64,000 bases of DNA, taken from positions 45,320-109,319 of the forward strand of contig JAAZYV010000019.1 in NCBI GenBank assembly GCA_014239455.1. The letters run 5' to 3'. Under the pieces are notes generated by a model. It was given only the letters and a program-made list of their open reading frames with translations. It did no database searches and was not told the DNA's origin. Shown in pieces: positions 54,991 through 63,991 of this stretch (position 1 is the stretch's first letter; the number at the start of each line of letters is the position of its first letter). The DNA comes from Paracoccaceae bacterium (GTDB lineage Bacteria > Pseudomonadota > Alphaproteobacteria > Rhodobacterales > Rhodobacteraceae). A program made the translations under genes and the position numbers.

Positions 54991-56217
54991 ATGACTGACT
55001 TAAAATCTCTTGATAGTTACTATAATAAGCAGGCAAATCAATATAAAAACAGACGTCTTCCGAGTAAGATAGAAATCTATGATTTAACCCTTGAAGCTGA
55101 TTGTGAGGAGATGGCTGGATTGCGTCTCAAACATTCAGATCGTATTAAAATAGCTAAAATTTTAGATCAGGCAGGTGTCCATAGAATGGCTATTATTGGC
55201 AATTCGCCTACACCCACACGTGGAGATATTAAGAGTGCTGAAAAAATTGTAGAACTGGGCTTAAAAACGAGGACAAGTGGGTTTGTTAAGACAAAAGAAG
55301 AAATTACTATCTGCCATAAAATAGGGGTTAAAGACCTTGCAATTCTTGTCGGCGTGAATGAATCCACATTTACGAATGCTCTTAGTAAAAGTAATGTCCT
55401 GGAAACTAGTAAAGACCTAATCGACCATGCTAAAAATCTTGGATTACATGTGACTTTCATGGGAATGGATACAACAAGAGCATCTCCAGAATTTTTAAAG
55501 CAAGTGATTGATGAATTGGCGCCACTCTTTGACGAGTATGCCATCGGAGATAGCTTAGGTAGGATGACACCCTATGGAATCCAGTATCTCGTTAATTTAA
55601 TTGCTTCATGGACATCAAAACCATTGCAATTACATCCACATAACACCACTTCAATGGCTACAGCAAATTGCCTTTCAGCAGTATTGAATGGCGTTTCCAT
55701 AATACATTCAAGCATTAATGGTCTTGGAGAATTCTCTGGGTTAGCAGCAACAGAAGAATGCGTCGCTGCTATAGAAGTACATGCAGGGGCATCTCTTGGC
55801 ATTGATTTTAATAAATTACAAGAAGCAAGCAAATTGGTCTCAGCTATAACTCGGATTCCGGTACCCCCAGGCAAACCAATTACGGGTAAAGCAGCTTTTG
55901 CTGTTCCCGAAACAGAAGAAATTCAGCAATTCATGTATAATCTACAATTAGAAGGCCGATTTAATGATGGGATGCCTTTAATTCCTCATCTTGTAGGTTC
56001 AGAGAAAATTTTTTCTATTGGAAAGAAATGTAATCCTTATACAATACTTTTTAATTTAAATGAAAATGGGTATCCAATAGAGTTCGAAACAGCTGCAAAA
56101 TTTGCAACTGAAGTACGCCGTCATCTGTCAAGGAAGAAGGGGCATTACCTAATGGAGGTAACCGAATTAATTGAATTCTATAAAAATAGCTCCTATTATA
56201 AAAATAATTCACATTAG
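54991..56217 (+). CDS. DRE-TIM metallolyase/aldolase-type enzyme (HMG-CoA lyase / isopropylmalate synthase superfamily)
   Basis: 408 aa. The barrel shows KIEIYDLTLEADCEEMAGLR in place of the usual DRE motif (D-L-T-L-E), then DKIGDxx-like EYAIGDSLGRMTPYGI and the metal-binding QLHPHNTTSMATANCLSA, with GLGEFSGLAATEECVAAI. The general fold and HxH ligands are clear, but the changed DRE triad means the reaction (aldol condensation or cleavage) is not assigned. A single-gene unit facing the convergent MATE gene. Confidence 0.7.
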   Translation: MTDLKSLDSYYNKQANQYKNRRLPSKIEIYDLTLEADCEEMAGLRLKHSDRIKIAKILDQAGVHRMAIIGNSPTPTRGDIKSAEKIVELGLKTRTSGFVKTKEEITICHKIGVKDLAILVGVNESTFTNALSKSNVLETSKDLIDHAKNLGLHVTFMGMDTTRASPEFLKQVIDELAPLFDEYAIGDSLGRMTPYGIQYLVNLIASWTSKPLQLHPHNTTSMATANCLSAVLNGVSIIHSSINGLGEFSGLAATEECVAAIEVHAGASLGIDFNKLQEASKLVSAITRIPVPPGKPITGKAAFAVPETEEIQQFMYNLQLEGRFNDGMPLIPHLVGSEKIFSIGKKCNPYTILFNLNENGYPIEFETAAKFATEVRRHLSRKKGHYLMEVTELIEFYKNSSYYKNNSH

Positions 56218-56223
56218 AATTTA

Positions 56224-57564
56224 TTACCTGAATGATGTCTTGCGCCAATAACGCCATATGAGACTTGCTGCTGCCATAGTTAAGCCAATGACCATACCCA
56301 TCCATAGTCCAACACTACCCAGCTTCAAGCCAAACCCCAATAAATAACCTGAACCAATGCCAAAAAACCAGTAGCTTATCAAGGCAAGAATGGAGGGTAT
56401 TTTTACATCTTGGATTCCTCTTAGCAAACCAAGTCCTGCTGCTTGCAACCCGTCAACTAAATGAAATGCGGCCGCTATCATTAATAAATTTGCAGCTAAA
56501 GAAAGTATCTGCTCACTAAGCAAGAGAGATTCATCTAGGAACAAAGCCAACAAAAAATCTGGGAATAGAAGGAAAATTGACATAATTAAAACTGCATAAG
56601 CTATGGTAAGCATAATTGTGGCTTTACCAATTCTTTGCAATTCTTCTCCACCGTCATTTTTTCCAAATGCATAGCCAGTAATAGTAGTTGCGGCTTGTGA
56701 CATGCCTACATGAAACATAAATGTCAAACCTGCCAATTGCATGGTTATGCCATGAGCAGCAAGTTGAATCGTACCTAACCAACCCATCATTACTGCTGTA
56801 GCTGTAAAGAGACTTGTTTCTGCGAAGTAAGTTAATCCAATAGGTAGACCTAGTTTAACAATCTTTATCAAATATGAATAATCCAACCGCCATAATCTAT
56901 TAAAAATTAGATAGCTTCTCAATTTATTCTGTATGTAAAAAACTAACAAAAACAGCATAAATAAATGAACAACTGTGGTCGTAAAAGCAGCTCCTTTGAT
57001 ACCCATTTCGGAAACACCAAGATTCCCAAATATAAAAACCCAATTAAGAAAAACTTTTAAAGGTATCCCCATTACTGTTATCAAAAAAATAACTTGTGTA
57101 TGCTTAAGACCAGTGAGGTAACTACGCAAAGTAACTACCAACAGAGCAGGTAATAAACCAAATCCCATAATTCGAAGGTACTCTTGGGACAAAGAAGCAA
57201 TTTCTTCACTTTGGCCGATAATCAATAGTATCTTCTTGGAATTTAAAAAACAAATCAGAACCAATAGGGTGTATATCAGAGACATCCATAAACCCATTCG
57301 GGTAATTCTTCTGACTTGCTGTTGATCCTTCTGTGCTTCATAAGCTGCGACCAAAGGGACTACAGCAAAAGAAAAACCAGAGCCTACAATAAAAAATGAA
57401 AAGAAAAAAGAACCTGCTATAACTGCTGAAGCCAAAGCTATAGGGCTATAATGCCCTAACATAGCAGCGTCAATGATGGTCAATGAGAATTGGGCAACAC
57501 TACTACCAACCAAAGGGAGGCCCAGTAAAATTAAAGAACTATAGATGGATTTTGGAGATTTCAT
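56224..57564 (-). CDS. MATE-family multidrug/Na+ exporter (NorM-like)
   Basis: 446 aa with twelve transmembrane segments in two homologous halves. It has typical MATE stretches: LGLPLVGSSVAQFSLTIIDA at the start, GLLPALLVVTLRSYLTGLKH, LPIGLTYFAETSLFTATAVM and, near the end, QAAGLGLLRGIQDVKIPS. It exports cationic drugs or metabolites in exchange for Na+ or H+. No regulator is adjacent. Confidence 0.9.
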   Translation of the reverse strand: MKSPKSIYSSLILLGLPLVGSSVAQFSLTIIDAAMLGHYSPIALASAVIAGSFFFSFFIVGSGFSFAVVPLVAAYEAQKDQQQVRRITRMGLWMSLIYTLLVLICFLNSKKILLIIGQSEEIASLSQEYLRIMGFGLLPALLVVTLRSYLTGLKHTQVIFLITVMGIPLKVFLNWVFIFGNLGVSEMGIKGAAFTTTVVHLFMLFLLVFYIQNKLRSYLIFNRLWRLDYSYLIKIVKLGLPIGLTYFAETSLFTATAVMMGWLGTIQLAAHGITMQLAGLTFMFHVGMSQAATTITGYAFGKNDGGEELQRIGKATIMLTIAYAVLIMSIFLLFPDFLLALFLDESLLLSEQILSLAANLLMIAAAFHLVDGLQAAGLGLLRGIQDVKIPSILALISYWFFGIGSGYLLGFGLKLGSVGLWMGMVIGLTMAAASLIWRYWRKTSFR

Positions 57565-57696
57565 AATTAGGCCTAATCATTAAATATTAATGTTAGCAAC
57601 AGCAAAATTGGTTGACTGCCATATAAAAGATATGATTTCACACAATTGATCTTAGAAATGTTCCTAATTAGGTAATGTAAATAACGGTAGAGAGCT

Positions 57697-58464
57697 ATGG
57701 CAACTAAGTTTAAAAGAGCTATTATTAGAAATCCTGGAGAAGAAATTTACAATGCCATTAGTACAAGAGGATTGTCTCCAGATTTCCGTAAAGCAAAACA
57801 ACAACACAACCAATACAGGAAGGTTTTGGAGAATCTGGATTTAAAAGTTCATGTCTTAGAGGCCTTAAAAGAATTTCCAGATAGCGTCTTTGTAGAAGAT
57901 CCAGCTTTGGTTATTAATGACATCTGTATCATATTAAGACCTGGAGTTGCCTCTAGATTTGGCGAAAGCAAAGCCCTAGAGAATGATTTAAAAAGTATTT
58001 TTTCTGATATATATAGGATCAAGAATGGGAAGATCGAGGGTGGGGATATTTTAAGAATAGGTTTCCACTTTATTGTAGGTCTCTCAGAAAGAACAAACAA
58101 AGAGGGTGCAAAAAACTTAGGTGAAATACTTACTCCCCTTGGTTTCACATTAGAAATTTCAAAAACCCCAGAGGGTGTCCTTCATTTTAAATCAGAGTGC
58201 AGTCTAATAACTAATGAAACAATACTAGCAACTGAAAAGCTTATTGAGACAGGTTTTTTCGAAAATAAATATCGCCTATTAAAAGTTCCAAAAGGTGAAG
58301 AACTTGGTGCCAACTGTTTAAGTATTAACGGTCATGTACTAATTCCTAAAGGTTTTAATAAGATCGCAGAATTATTGTCCAAAGAACATAAAATCATAGT
58401 AGTAGATGTGAGTGAAATGGAAAAAGCCGATGCTGGATTAAGCTGCATGAGTCTCCGCTCGTAA
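57697..58464 (+). CDS. Dimethylarginine dimethylaminohydrolase (DDAH)
   Basis: 255 aa. Amidinotransferase-fold hydrolase converting N-methylated arginines to citrulline and methylamines. It shows KRAIIRNPGEEIYNAIS, FPDSVFVEDPALV, IEGGDILRIG, the catalytic His in GVLHFKSECSLI and the catalytic Cys in AGLSCMSLRS at the extreme C-terminus. Length and motif order match bacterial DDAH. Stands alone; it would allow use of methylarginine as a nitrogen source. Confidence 0.88.
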   Translation: MATKFKRAIIRNPGEEIYNAISTRGLSPDFRKAKQQHNQYRKVLENLDLKVHVLEALKEFPDSVFVEDPALVINDICIILRPGVASRFGESKALENDLKSIFSDIYRIKNGKIEGGDILRIGFHFIVGLSERTNKEGAKNLGEILTPLGFTLEISKTPEGVLHFKSECSLITNETILATEKLIETGFFENKYRLLKVPKGEELGANCLSINGHVLIPKGFNKIAELLSKEHKIIVVDVSEMEKADAGLSCMSLRS

Positions 58465-58554
58465 AGAGCTAATTACTCCACAATAAACTGTGTATTAGTT
58501 TTCTGATGCTAAGTCTAAATCATTAATAAGGAACACTGATCTCTATTTTTACTC

Positions 58555-59049
58555 CTAAACACAAACGGACCAGCTTTTTAGTTCTCGAAACCATCCTTGG
58601 TGGGCATTAAATGATTGAGCTCCTTCCATTATAGTTTCTAAATAACCTTCCCTTGGAGTTCCTTGAACAATATCACTGGCTATATAAGTTAAAGTTGGGA
58701 TTGAATCGTTTGCAATCTTAACACTTATGATTTTTTTATAATAAATCTCATCTTTAACACCTTCATAGCAATCAAGAGAAGCTTCGTCACCATGTGAAAG
58801 TAACCAAATAATACCATATACTGAGCACCCCTGCTCAGGAACCACAGTCGCCACCCCCCTTGAATTTATTAAGAATCTTTGTTCTGAAAGTTTGGCTATT
58901 GCTAGGGCTCTAGCTTGTGGGCACCTAGTATTCATCTGATCCCTATTCATATTAGAACCGTATGCAAAATAAAGTTTGCTATCACTTGAAGCCTCACCAA
59001 ACCATCGAGTAAAACCAGTCATTTCTTTAATTCTTTCTTTTAAGCCCAT
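58555..59049 (-). CDS. Gamma-glutamylcyclotransferase-like (AIG2/GGCT) protein
   Basis: 164 aa. It has the GGCT-fold entry LYFAYGSNMNRDQMNTRC near residue 26, GVATVVPEQGCSVYGIIWLL and DEASLDCYEGVKDEIYYKK, which carries the expected glutamate. Family members release 5-oxoproline from gamma-glutamyl peptides, though some act on other amides. The first 25 residues are an extra N-terminal segment. Single gene. Confidence 0.82.
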   Translation of the reverse strand: MGLKERIKEMTGFTRWFGEASSDSKLYFAYGSNMNRDQMNTRCPQARALAIAKLSEQRFLINSRGVATVVPEQGCSVYGIIWLLSHGDEASLDCYEGVKDEIYYKKIISVKIANDSIPTLTYIASDIVQGTPREGYLETIMEGAQSFNAHQGWFRELKSWSVCV

Positions 59050-59268
59050 GATCAGCTAGATGATGTCAAAACCTTTTCGGGTATAATGACCTCTCAATTA
59101 TGAATTCAAAAACCCATTCTAAATTATTTTTATCTCGTAAAATAATTATTTTCAATATAACCAATCAAACAAAAAAATGTTTAAATACCATTATACATTG
59201 ACTAAGGGTGCTTCAAATATCACATTAATTTCAACCTTCAGCTAATTTAACAGGAAATATTTATACCT

Positions 59269-60630
59269 ATGCAAAAAATTTTAGAACCTGAAAGGCAGAT
59301 AGATGTCATCCATAAAACTGATGTGCTGGTGGTTGGATCAGGGCCTGGCGGTCTATCGGCAGCTTTGGCTTCAGCTAGATGTGGGGTAGATACTACCCTA
59401 ATCGAACGTTTTGGATGTTTTGGAGGCAACATAACAACAGTTGGAGTTGAAGGTTTTGCATGGTATAGGCATGAAAAAACAGTCGAAGCGAGTGGTATTG
59501 GTATTGAATTTGAAGAAGTAGCAAAAGAAATGGGGGCCGCCGTTCCTGAAAGCCAGTCCTTAAGTTATGAACTTGATAGCGAAGGATTCAAAGTTGTTGC
59601 CGACAAACTTGTTTTAGACGCGGGAATTCATCCTATGCTTCACAGGTCATTTTCTATGCCGATAATGGAAGAAAACAGAATTGTTGGAGTAATTTTGGAG
59701 TCCAAGGCCGGTAGAGAGGCTGTATTAGCAAAAGTTGTGATCGATGCGACCGGTGATGCAGATGTTGCACAAAGAAGTGGGACACTTACAAAAAAAATGC
59801 CCCTGGAAGAACTTATGGCCACTTCAGTCATGTTTCACCTCGCAGGAGTAGACAAATCTGCTTTTCTTTCTGAAATTAAAAATAATCCACAAGCCTATAA
59901 AGATTGGTCCGATGGAGAATGGCAGGTTCAAACCGATGGGAAAGAAGACAACATGTTTTCACCCTTTATTAAGAAACCCTTCCAACAAGCTATAAACGAT
60001 GGTGTTTTACCATCAGATTTAAAAACTATAGGAGGAACATGGGGTGCCGTACACGAAACGGGTGAATTAACTTATATGAATATTATTCAACTAGCTGGAA
60101 TTGATGGAACGGATCCTGATGACCTCACAAAGGCAGAAATTGAAGGCCGCAGACAAGCGATGCTGGCTATTATGGCCCTAAAAACCTATTACCCCGGTTG
60201 TGAGAATGCCAGACTTAGGAATTTTGGCATGACACTGGGCATTCGTGATACAAGAAAACTAGATGCTTTATACAATATGAGCGAAGCTGATGTACGTCAC
60301 CAAGGAAAATTTGAAGACTCGATAGGTATTTATCCGGAATTTATAGATGGTTACGGCATACTAATACTCCCCACAACAGGGAGATATATGCAGCTACCCT
60401 ATAGGGCAATGCTTCCCAAGAACGTAGATTCTTTGCTTGTAACAGGCCGAGCAACAGGTGGAGATAAGATAGCACATGCTGCGACTAGAAATATGTCATG
60501 CTGTAGTGTTAACGGTCAAGGTGCAGGCGTAGCAGCAGCTACAGCAGTCAAATCAAATTCACTTGTTAGAGATGTAAGTTTAGAAAGTGTTCAAAAAGAA
60601 TTGAAACGCCAAGGCGTAAGGATTTACTAA
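59269..60630 (+). CDS. FAD-dependent oxidoreductase, unknown substrate
   Basis: 453 aa. It has an N-terminal FAD-binding fold (VLVVGSGPGGLSAALASARC, TTLIERFGCFGGNIT), an FAD-dependent-oxidoreductase pattern (VVIDATGDADVAQRSG), the motif LGIRDTRKL near residue 325 and the C-terminal VTGRATGGDKIAHAATRN with GQGAGVAAATAVK. This is the FAD_oxidored (PF12831-like) family, whose members are mostly uncharacterised. It stands apart from other genes. Confidence 0.85.
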   Translation: MQKILEPERQIDVIHKTDVLVVGSGPGGLSAALASARCGVDTTLIERFGCFGGNITTVGVEGFAWYRHEKTVEASGIGIEFEEVAKEMGAAVPESQSLSYELDSEGFKVVADKLVLDAGIHPMLHRSFSMPIMEENRIVGVILESKAGREAVLAKVVIDATGDADVAQRSGTLTKKMPLEELMATSVMFHLAGVDKSAFLSEIKNNPQAYKDWSDGEWQVQTDGKEDNMFSPFIKKPFQQAINDGVLPSDLKTIGGTWGAVHETGELTYMNIIQLAGIDGTDPDDLTKAEIEGRRQAMLAIMALKTYYPGCENARLRNFGMTLGIRDTRKLDALYNMSEADVRHQGKFEDSIGIYPEFIDGYGILILPTTGRYMQLPYRAMLPKNVDSLLVTGRATGGDKIAHAATRNMSCCSVNGQGAGVAAATAVKSNSLVRDVSLESVQKELKRQGVRIY

Positions 60631-61048
60631 CAAAAGTAAGTCTAATTGGTATCATTTATTAGTTCGTCCCAATACGAAGCCAGCAATACCAACTGGAATA
60701 AATATCACCACAACCAATATACTTAACAAATAAATATTTTCATACCCCTCGTAATTTTCCCTTTCATCTACATCGCATGTGCTATTATGAAAGAATGAAG
60801 AAGAGCTTTAAAGCTTGTTCATGAATTTAAATCTCCTCCATATGTTATAAGTTGTGCAGAATGTAAAATCCTTCTCCATTTAAAAACTAACTTTAAATTT
60901 TTAAAACAAATTTTAGTATTATCGCACACCAGAATTTTCAATCCATCTGAACAAAAAAATAACCCATATAATTAAAAAACTCGCTGAGATAGTCGTTACA
61001 GACACAATATATTTCAGTCATTTACGACTAATAGATAGAAAGTCATCT
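60631..61048 (-). other. Intergenic region with a possible relic of a small membrane protein
   Basis: About 420 bp. On the minus strand an open frame of 51 codons ends at 60652-60654 (TGA) and reads YENIYLLSILVVVIFIPVGI, then AGFVLGRTNK, a clear transmembrane tail. There is no ATG or GTG ahead of it within the frame, so it looks like the 3' end of a lost gene or an unusual TTG-start peptide. Nothing else was seen. Confidence 0.3.
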
Positions 61049-62347
61049 ATGTTAAGAATACTAAATGAAGATCCGACAGATGAACAATTTCAAACGCTAA
61101 CCAACCTCTACAATCGTGGTGCTCTTGATGAAGCTTTGGAGATAGCTCAGAAGCTATTACAACAGTTTCCTGATTCCGCCCGTATTTATAATATTCAGGG
61201 CGCAATCAATGCTAGTTTAGAGAATTATGATTTAGCAATTCAGAGTTATTTAGAGGCCCTTAAAATTAAGCCTGATTATGCACAAGCATATAACAATATA
61301 GGAGTTAGTTTAAGAATTTGTGGACAGTTAGAACCTGCTATAGAAAGTTATAACCAGGCTCTCATGATAAAACCTGCATATGTCCAAGCTTTGAGCAATC
61401 TGGGAATTGCTCTGCAAGATAATGGGAAACTGGAAAAAGCAGAAAGGAACTTCAAGAAGGCTTTAGAGATAGACCCATACTACACTGAAGCCTATTACAA
61501 CTTAGGTTTAGCCCTTCAAAAGAAGGGCAACCTAAAGACAGCTAAATTCAATTACTTAAAAGCTCTCGAGATTGAACCCAATTATGCAGAGGCCCATTAT
61601 AATTTGGGCATTATTTTCCTGGACGAGGGTGAAAATGCAAATGCTATAACATGCCTTAAAAATACTCTAGCTGTTAAACCAGATAATGGTGAAGCTAGAC
61701 ACCTAATTAACGCGTTGACAGGTAATACCACCAATGCCCCTCCGGCAGGTTACGTAGAAAAGCTTTTTGACCATTATGCTGGCAACTTTGAGCGATCGTT
61801 GGTTGGTAAACTTAATTATCAAACACCACGAATACTCACCGAAATAATTAGAAACCACTCCCAAACATCATTAGGTTCTGTTTTAGATTTGGGTTGTGGA
61901 ACTGGATTAATAGGAAAAGAACTAGGCAAATATTGCAGTAATTTGCACGGAGTTGATTTGTCAAAATCTATGCTTGATCAAGCTAAAAAGAAGAATATTT
62001 ACGATAAATTAAGCCACTGCAATCTCACTGATTATTTATCCATAGAGACGCTTAATTTTGATTACCTAATTGCCGCTGATGTTTTTGTTTATATAGGCGA
62101 ACTTTTAGAGGTTTTCCGCTTAATAAAGTCTCGTAATAGCATGAATGGACGGTTGGTATTTTCAACAGAGCATACGGAAAAGGACGGTTACTACCTTGAA
62201 AATTCAGGAAGATACTCACACTCAAGAAATTATATAGATAATCTTTGCAGAGAATTAGGTTATAGAATATGCCATTTCAGTACATCTAATCTTCGAAAAG
62301 AAAAAAATGACACTATTTGCGGTGGTTTATACTTACTTGAATTCTAA
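61049..62347 (+). CDS. TPR-repeat protein with C-terminal methyltransferase domain
   Basis: 432 aa. Residues about 12-215 are five or six tetratricopeptide repeats (e.g. AQAYNNIGVSLRICGQLEPA, TEAYYNLGLALQKKGNLKTA, AEAHYNLGIIFLDEGENANA). Residues about 240-432 form a class I methyltransferase (LGSVLDLGCGTGLIGKELGK, VDLSKSMLDQA). Such fusions methylate small molecules or protein partners bound by the repeats; the target is unknown. The next gene remnants belong to a decayed mobile element. Confidence 0.83.
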   Translation: MLRILNEDPTDEQFQTLTNLYNRGALDEALEIAQKLLQQFPDSARIYNIQGAINASLENYDLAIQSYLEALKIKPDYAQAYNNIGVSLRICGQLEPAIESYNQALMIKPAYVQALSNLGIALQDNGKLEKAERNFKKALEIDPYYTEAYYNLGLALQKKGNLKTAKFNYLKALEIEPNYAEAHYNLGIIFLDEGENANAITCLKNTLAVKPDNGEARHLINALTGNTTNAPPAGYVEKLFDHYAGNFERSLVGKLNYQTPRILTEIIRNHSQTSLGSVLDLGCGTGLIGKELGKYCSNLHGVDLSKSMLDQAKKKNIYDKLSHCNLTDYLSIETLNFDYLIAADVFVYIGELLEVFRLIKSRNSMNGRLVFSTEHTEKDGYYLENSGRYSHSRNYIDNLCRELGYRICHFSTSNLRKEKNDTICGGLYLLEF

Positions 62348-62442
62348 ATCAGTTATATTTTTCGACATTAATTTACATTTAAATAATAATATAAATTACT
62401 GTTAACAAATGGAAATAAAATTTATAAATATTAGTTATCTGA

Positions 62443-62547
62443 GTGTTTGAGTTCATGAGAATTTTTCCTATGACCCATACTTATTTGCTGCTCTTTATAG
62501 GGTATTACAGGTGTTTCTAATGTTGGTATATCAATGAACTCAAGCAC
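62443..62547 (+). repeat. Inverted repeat beside integrase remnant
   Basis: GTGTTTGAGTTCAT (62443-62456) and ATGAACTCAAGCAC (62534-62547) are inverted copies with 13 of 14 matches, 77 bp apart, just before the integrase fragment. They may be recombination or binding sites of the lost element, or chance. Confidence 0.4.
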
Positions 62548-62550
62548 CCT

Positions 62551-62842
62551 GAAAATAACTATTTATTGACTTCAGGAAGAATTGGGGACAAACCAATCAA
62601 TGGTTTTGGAAAAACAAAAAATAGGATTGGTGAGATAAGTGGCGTAAAAGAATGGACGTGGCACGATATAAGAGCCGCTGTGGTTACTAATTTGGCAAAA
62701 CTAGGCTATGGACCGTCTATTAATCAAACGCTTCTTAAACCACAAAGACTCAAGTGTTACGGCTATTTATGATAGATATAATTACGTAGATGAAAATAGA
62801 GATGCAATAGAGATGCACTCCAAAGATGGACGGACAAAGTAG
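62551..62842 (+). pseudogene. C-terminal remnant of a tyrosine recombinase/integrase, frameshifted
   Basis: The first part reads GRIGDKPINGFGKTKNRIGE and SGVKEWTWHDIRAAVVTNLA, including the HxxR of the catalytic domain (WHDIR). Around 62731-62737 the frame shifts by one base, after which HKDSSVTAIYDRYNYVDENR follows, with the nucleophilic Tyr region (AIYDRY), and ends at TAG. The N-terminal two thirds is missing. It marks the edge of an old integrated element. Confidence 0.75.
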
Positions 62843-63406
62843 ATGAAATCACCAGGTGATCTAGAAACTCCAGAAGAGCTAAAGCAACTATTACAAGCTG
62901 CCGATGAAATTATTGAATCAAAAACTGCAACCAAACAGCAGAAGTTCAATGCTTCATTTCAAGTTTTAGCGGGGATCAATAGCTTTCTCCGATCAAATCA
63001 ATCCAGTGTGCAAAGAAGACCATTAATGAGAATATTGGAAGAGTTGGCTAGGATACATGGTGGATCTGAACCAAACTTATTCAGTTTGGAGAAATGGAGC
63101 AAGGGAGGAAGGCCGCCTCGCTCACCAGCCCAAAATGCTAACGAAGCCTTAATTGTAGCAGGGATAGAGTTCCTCATTGATAGCGGAATTAAACCAAAAG
63201 AAGCTTTAGAGAAAGCTAAATCTCTCTTGGGATCAAAGGCTCCTAATCTAGTTAGCATTAGAAAGTCCTTTAAATCACGTAATAGACCAGTTGAATATCT
63301 TGATCTAATGTTTCGTCTTAAGGGTATAGGTTTAAAAGAGGCTGAAGGAAATCATCTTGCTGCTGGAATAGCCTCCTTAGAGAAGGCAAAAGAATATCTA
63401 AAATAG
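62843..63406 (+). CDS. Mobile-element-associated protein, unknown function
   Basis: 187 aa, not recognised. Mostly helical and charged, with a basic, proline-containing middle (WSKGGRPPRSPAQNANEALI) and SIRKSFKSRNRP later. It starts immediately after the integrase remnant's stop. Small proteins of this kind are often found next to integrases, so a DNA-related or element-maintenance role is guessed. Confidence 0.6.
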   Translation: MKSPGDLETPEELKQLLQAADEIIESKTATKQQKFNASFQVLAGINSFLRSNQSSVQRRPLMRILEELARIHGGSEPNLFSLEKWSKGGRPPRSPAQNANEALIVAGIEFLIDSGIKPKEALEKAKSLLGSKAPNLVSIRKSFKSRNRPVEYLDLMFRLKGIGLKEAEGNHLAAGIASLEKAKEYLK

Positions 63407-63482
63407 TTCATAAACCCTAGTGTTTTTGAACCACGAGAACCAGTAATCCTCATTTTATTCTTAAAATAAAATAGAGGTAATC

Positions 63483-63545
63483 ATGAAAATATTAAACGTC
63501 AAAGAGGTGTCCGATAGAACTAGTGTTTATAGGGTACTAAGGTAA
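63483..63545 (+). pseudogene. AlpA-like excisionase/regulator stub
   Basis: A 20-codon frame reading MKILNVKEVSDRTSVYRVLR before a stop. The start resembles AlpA/excisionase-type helix-turn-helix proteins (VKEVSxRT), but the second helix and remainder are missing. AGAGG precedes the ATG. Probably a deleted remnant of the element's excisionase. Confidence 0.45.
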
Positions 63546-63555
63546 GGGGAAGTTA

Positions 63556-63756
63556 ATGAGTGAGAAAGACAACAACAAAAATATCTTTAGAGATAGATGG
63601 AATTTTCGGTATCACTTCCACATATTGCAATTAGTTCCAGACATTTTAAAGTTTGGGATTAAAGGTGCTTGGCAAAAACAAGATAAAATTGCCAAGACTT
63701 TCATTATCGTTTTCCTAATTTTTATACTGCTCAAAATATTAGGTGTTTGGGTTTAG
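63556..63756 (+). CDS. Small single-helix membrane protein, unknown
   Basis: 66 aa: a charged, aromatic N-terminal half and one C-terminal transmembrane helix (FIIVFLIFILLKILGVWV). Good ribosome-binding region (AGGGGAAG). No family recognised. Lies in the decayed mobile-element region. Confidence 0.5.
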   Translation: MSEKDNNKNIFRDRWNFRYHFHILQLVPDILKFGIKGAWQKQDKIAKTFIIVFLIFILLKILGVWV

Positions 63757-63802
63757 CTAATATCTATTCCTGTTAATATAATACTAGGGTAAGGAGATAG
63801 AT

Positions 63803-63895
63803 ATGATCAGAATATGTATGGCGATATTGGCTTTAGTAGTGAGTTCATATTCAGCTAGTGCAAAATGCCGTGAGGTTGTTTATCTAGAAGGATAG
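63803..63895 (+). CDS. Short signal-peptide-like ORF, possibly truncated
   Basis: A 30-aa frame consisting of MIRICMAILALVVSSYSASA, a standard signal peptide, followed by KCREVVYLEG and a stop. AAGGAG sits before the ATG. The mature part is only ten residues, so this is probably the start of a secreted protein cut off by a nonsense change or deletion. Confidence 0.4.
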   Translation: MIRICMAILALVVSSYSASAKCREVVYLEG

Positions 63896-63913
63896 TGTGG
63901 GTGTGTGGAGCTG

Positions 63914-63991
63914 TTAACAGCCTTTATAGTTCTTCTTCACACACTCTCTTGCTAGTCTTTGTGCTTCTTGAATTTGGGAGGGGGTAAAAAT
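63914..63991 (-). pseudogene. Possible C-terminal tail of a Sel1/TPR-repeat secreted protein
   Basis: The minus-strand frame ending at TAA (63914-63916) reads IFTPSQIQEAQRLARECVKK and then NYKGC, a tail I associate with small secreted Sel1-repeat proteins of marine bacteria. Stop codons (TGA, TAA) stand directly upstream in the same frame near the window edge, so no full gene is visible. It may be a remnant, or the adjoining sequence may be frameshifted. Confidence 0.35.
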
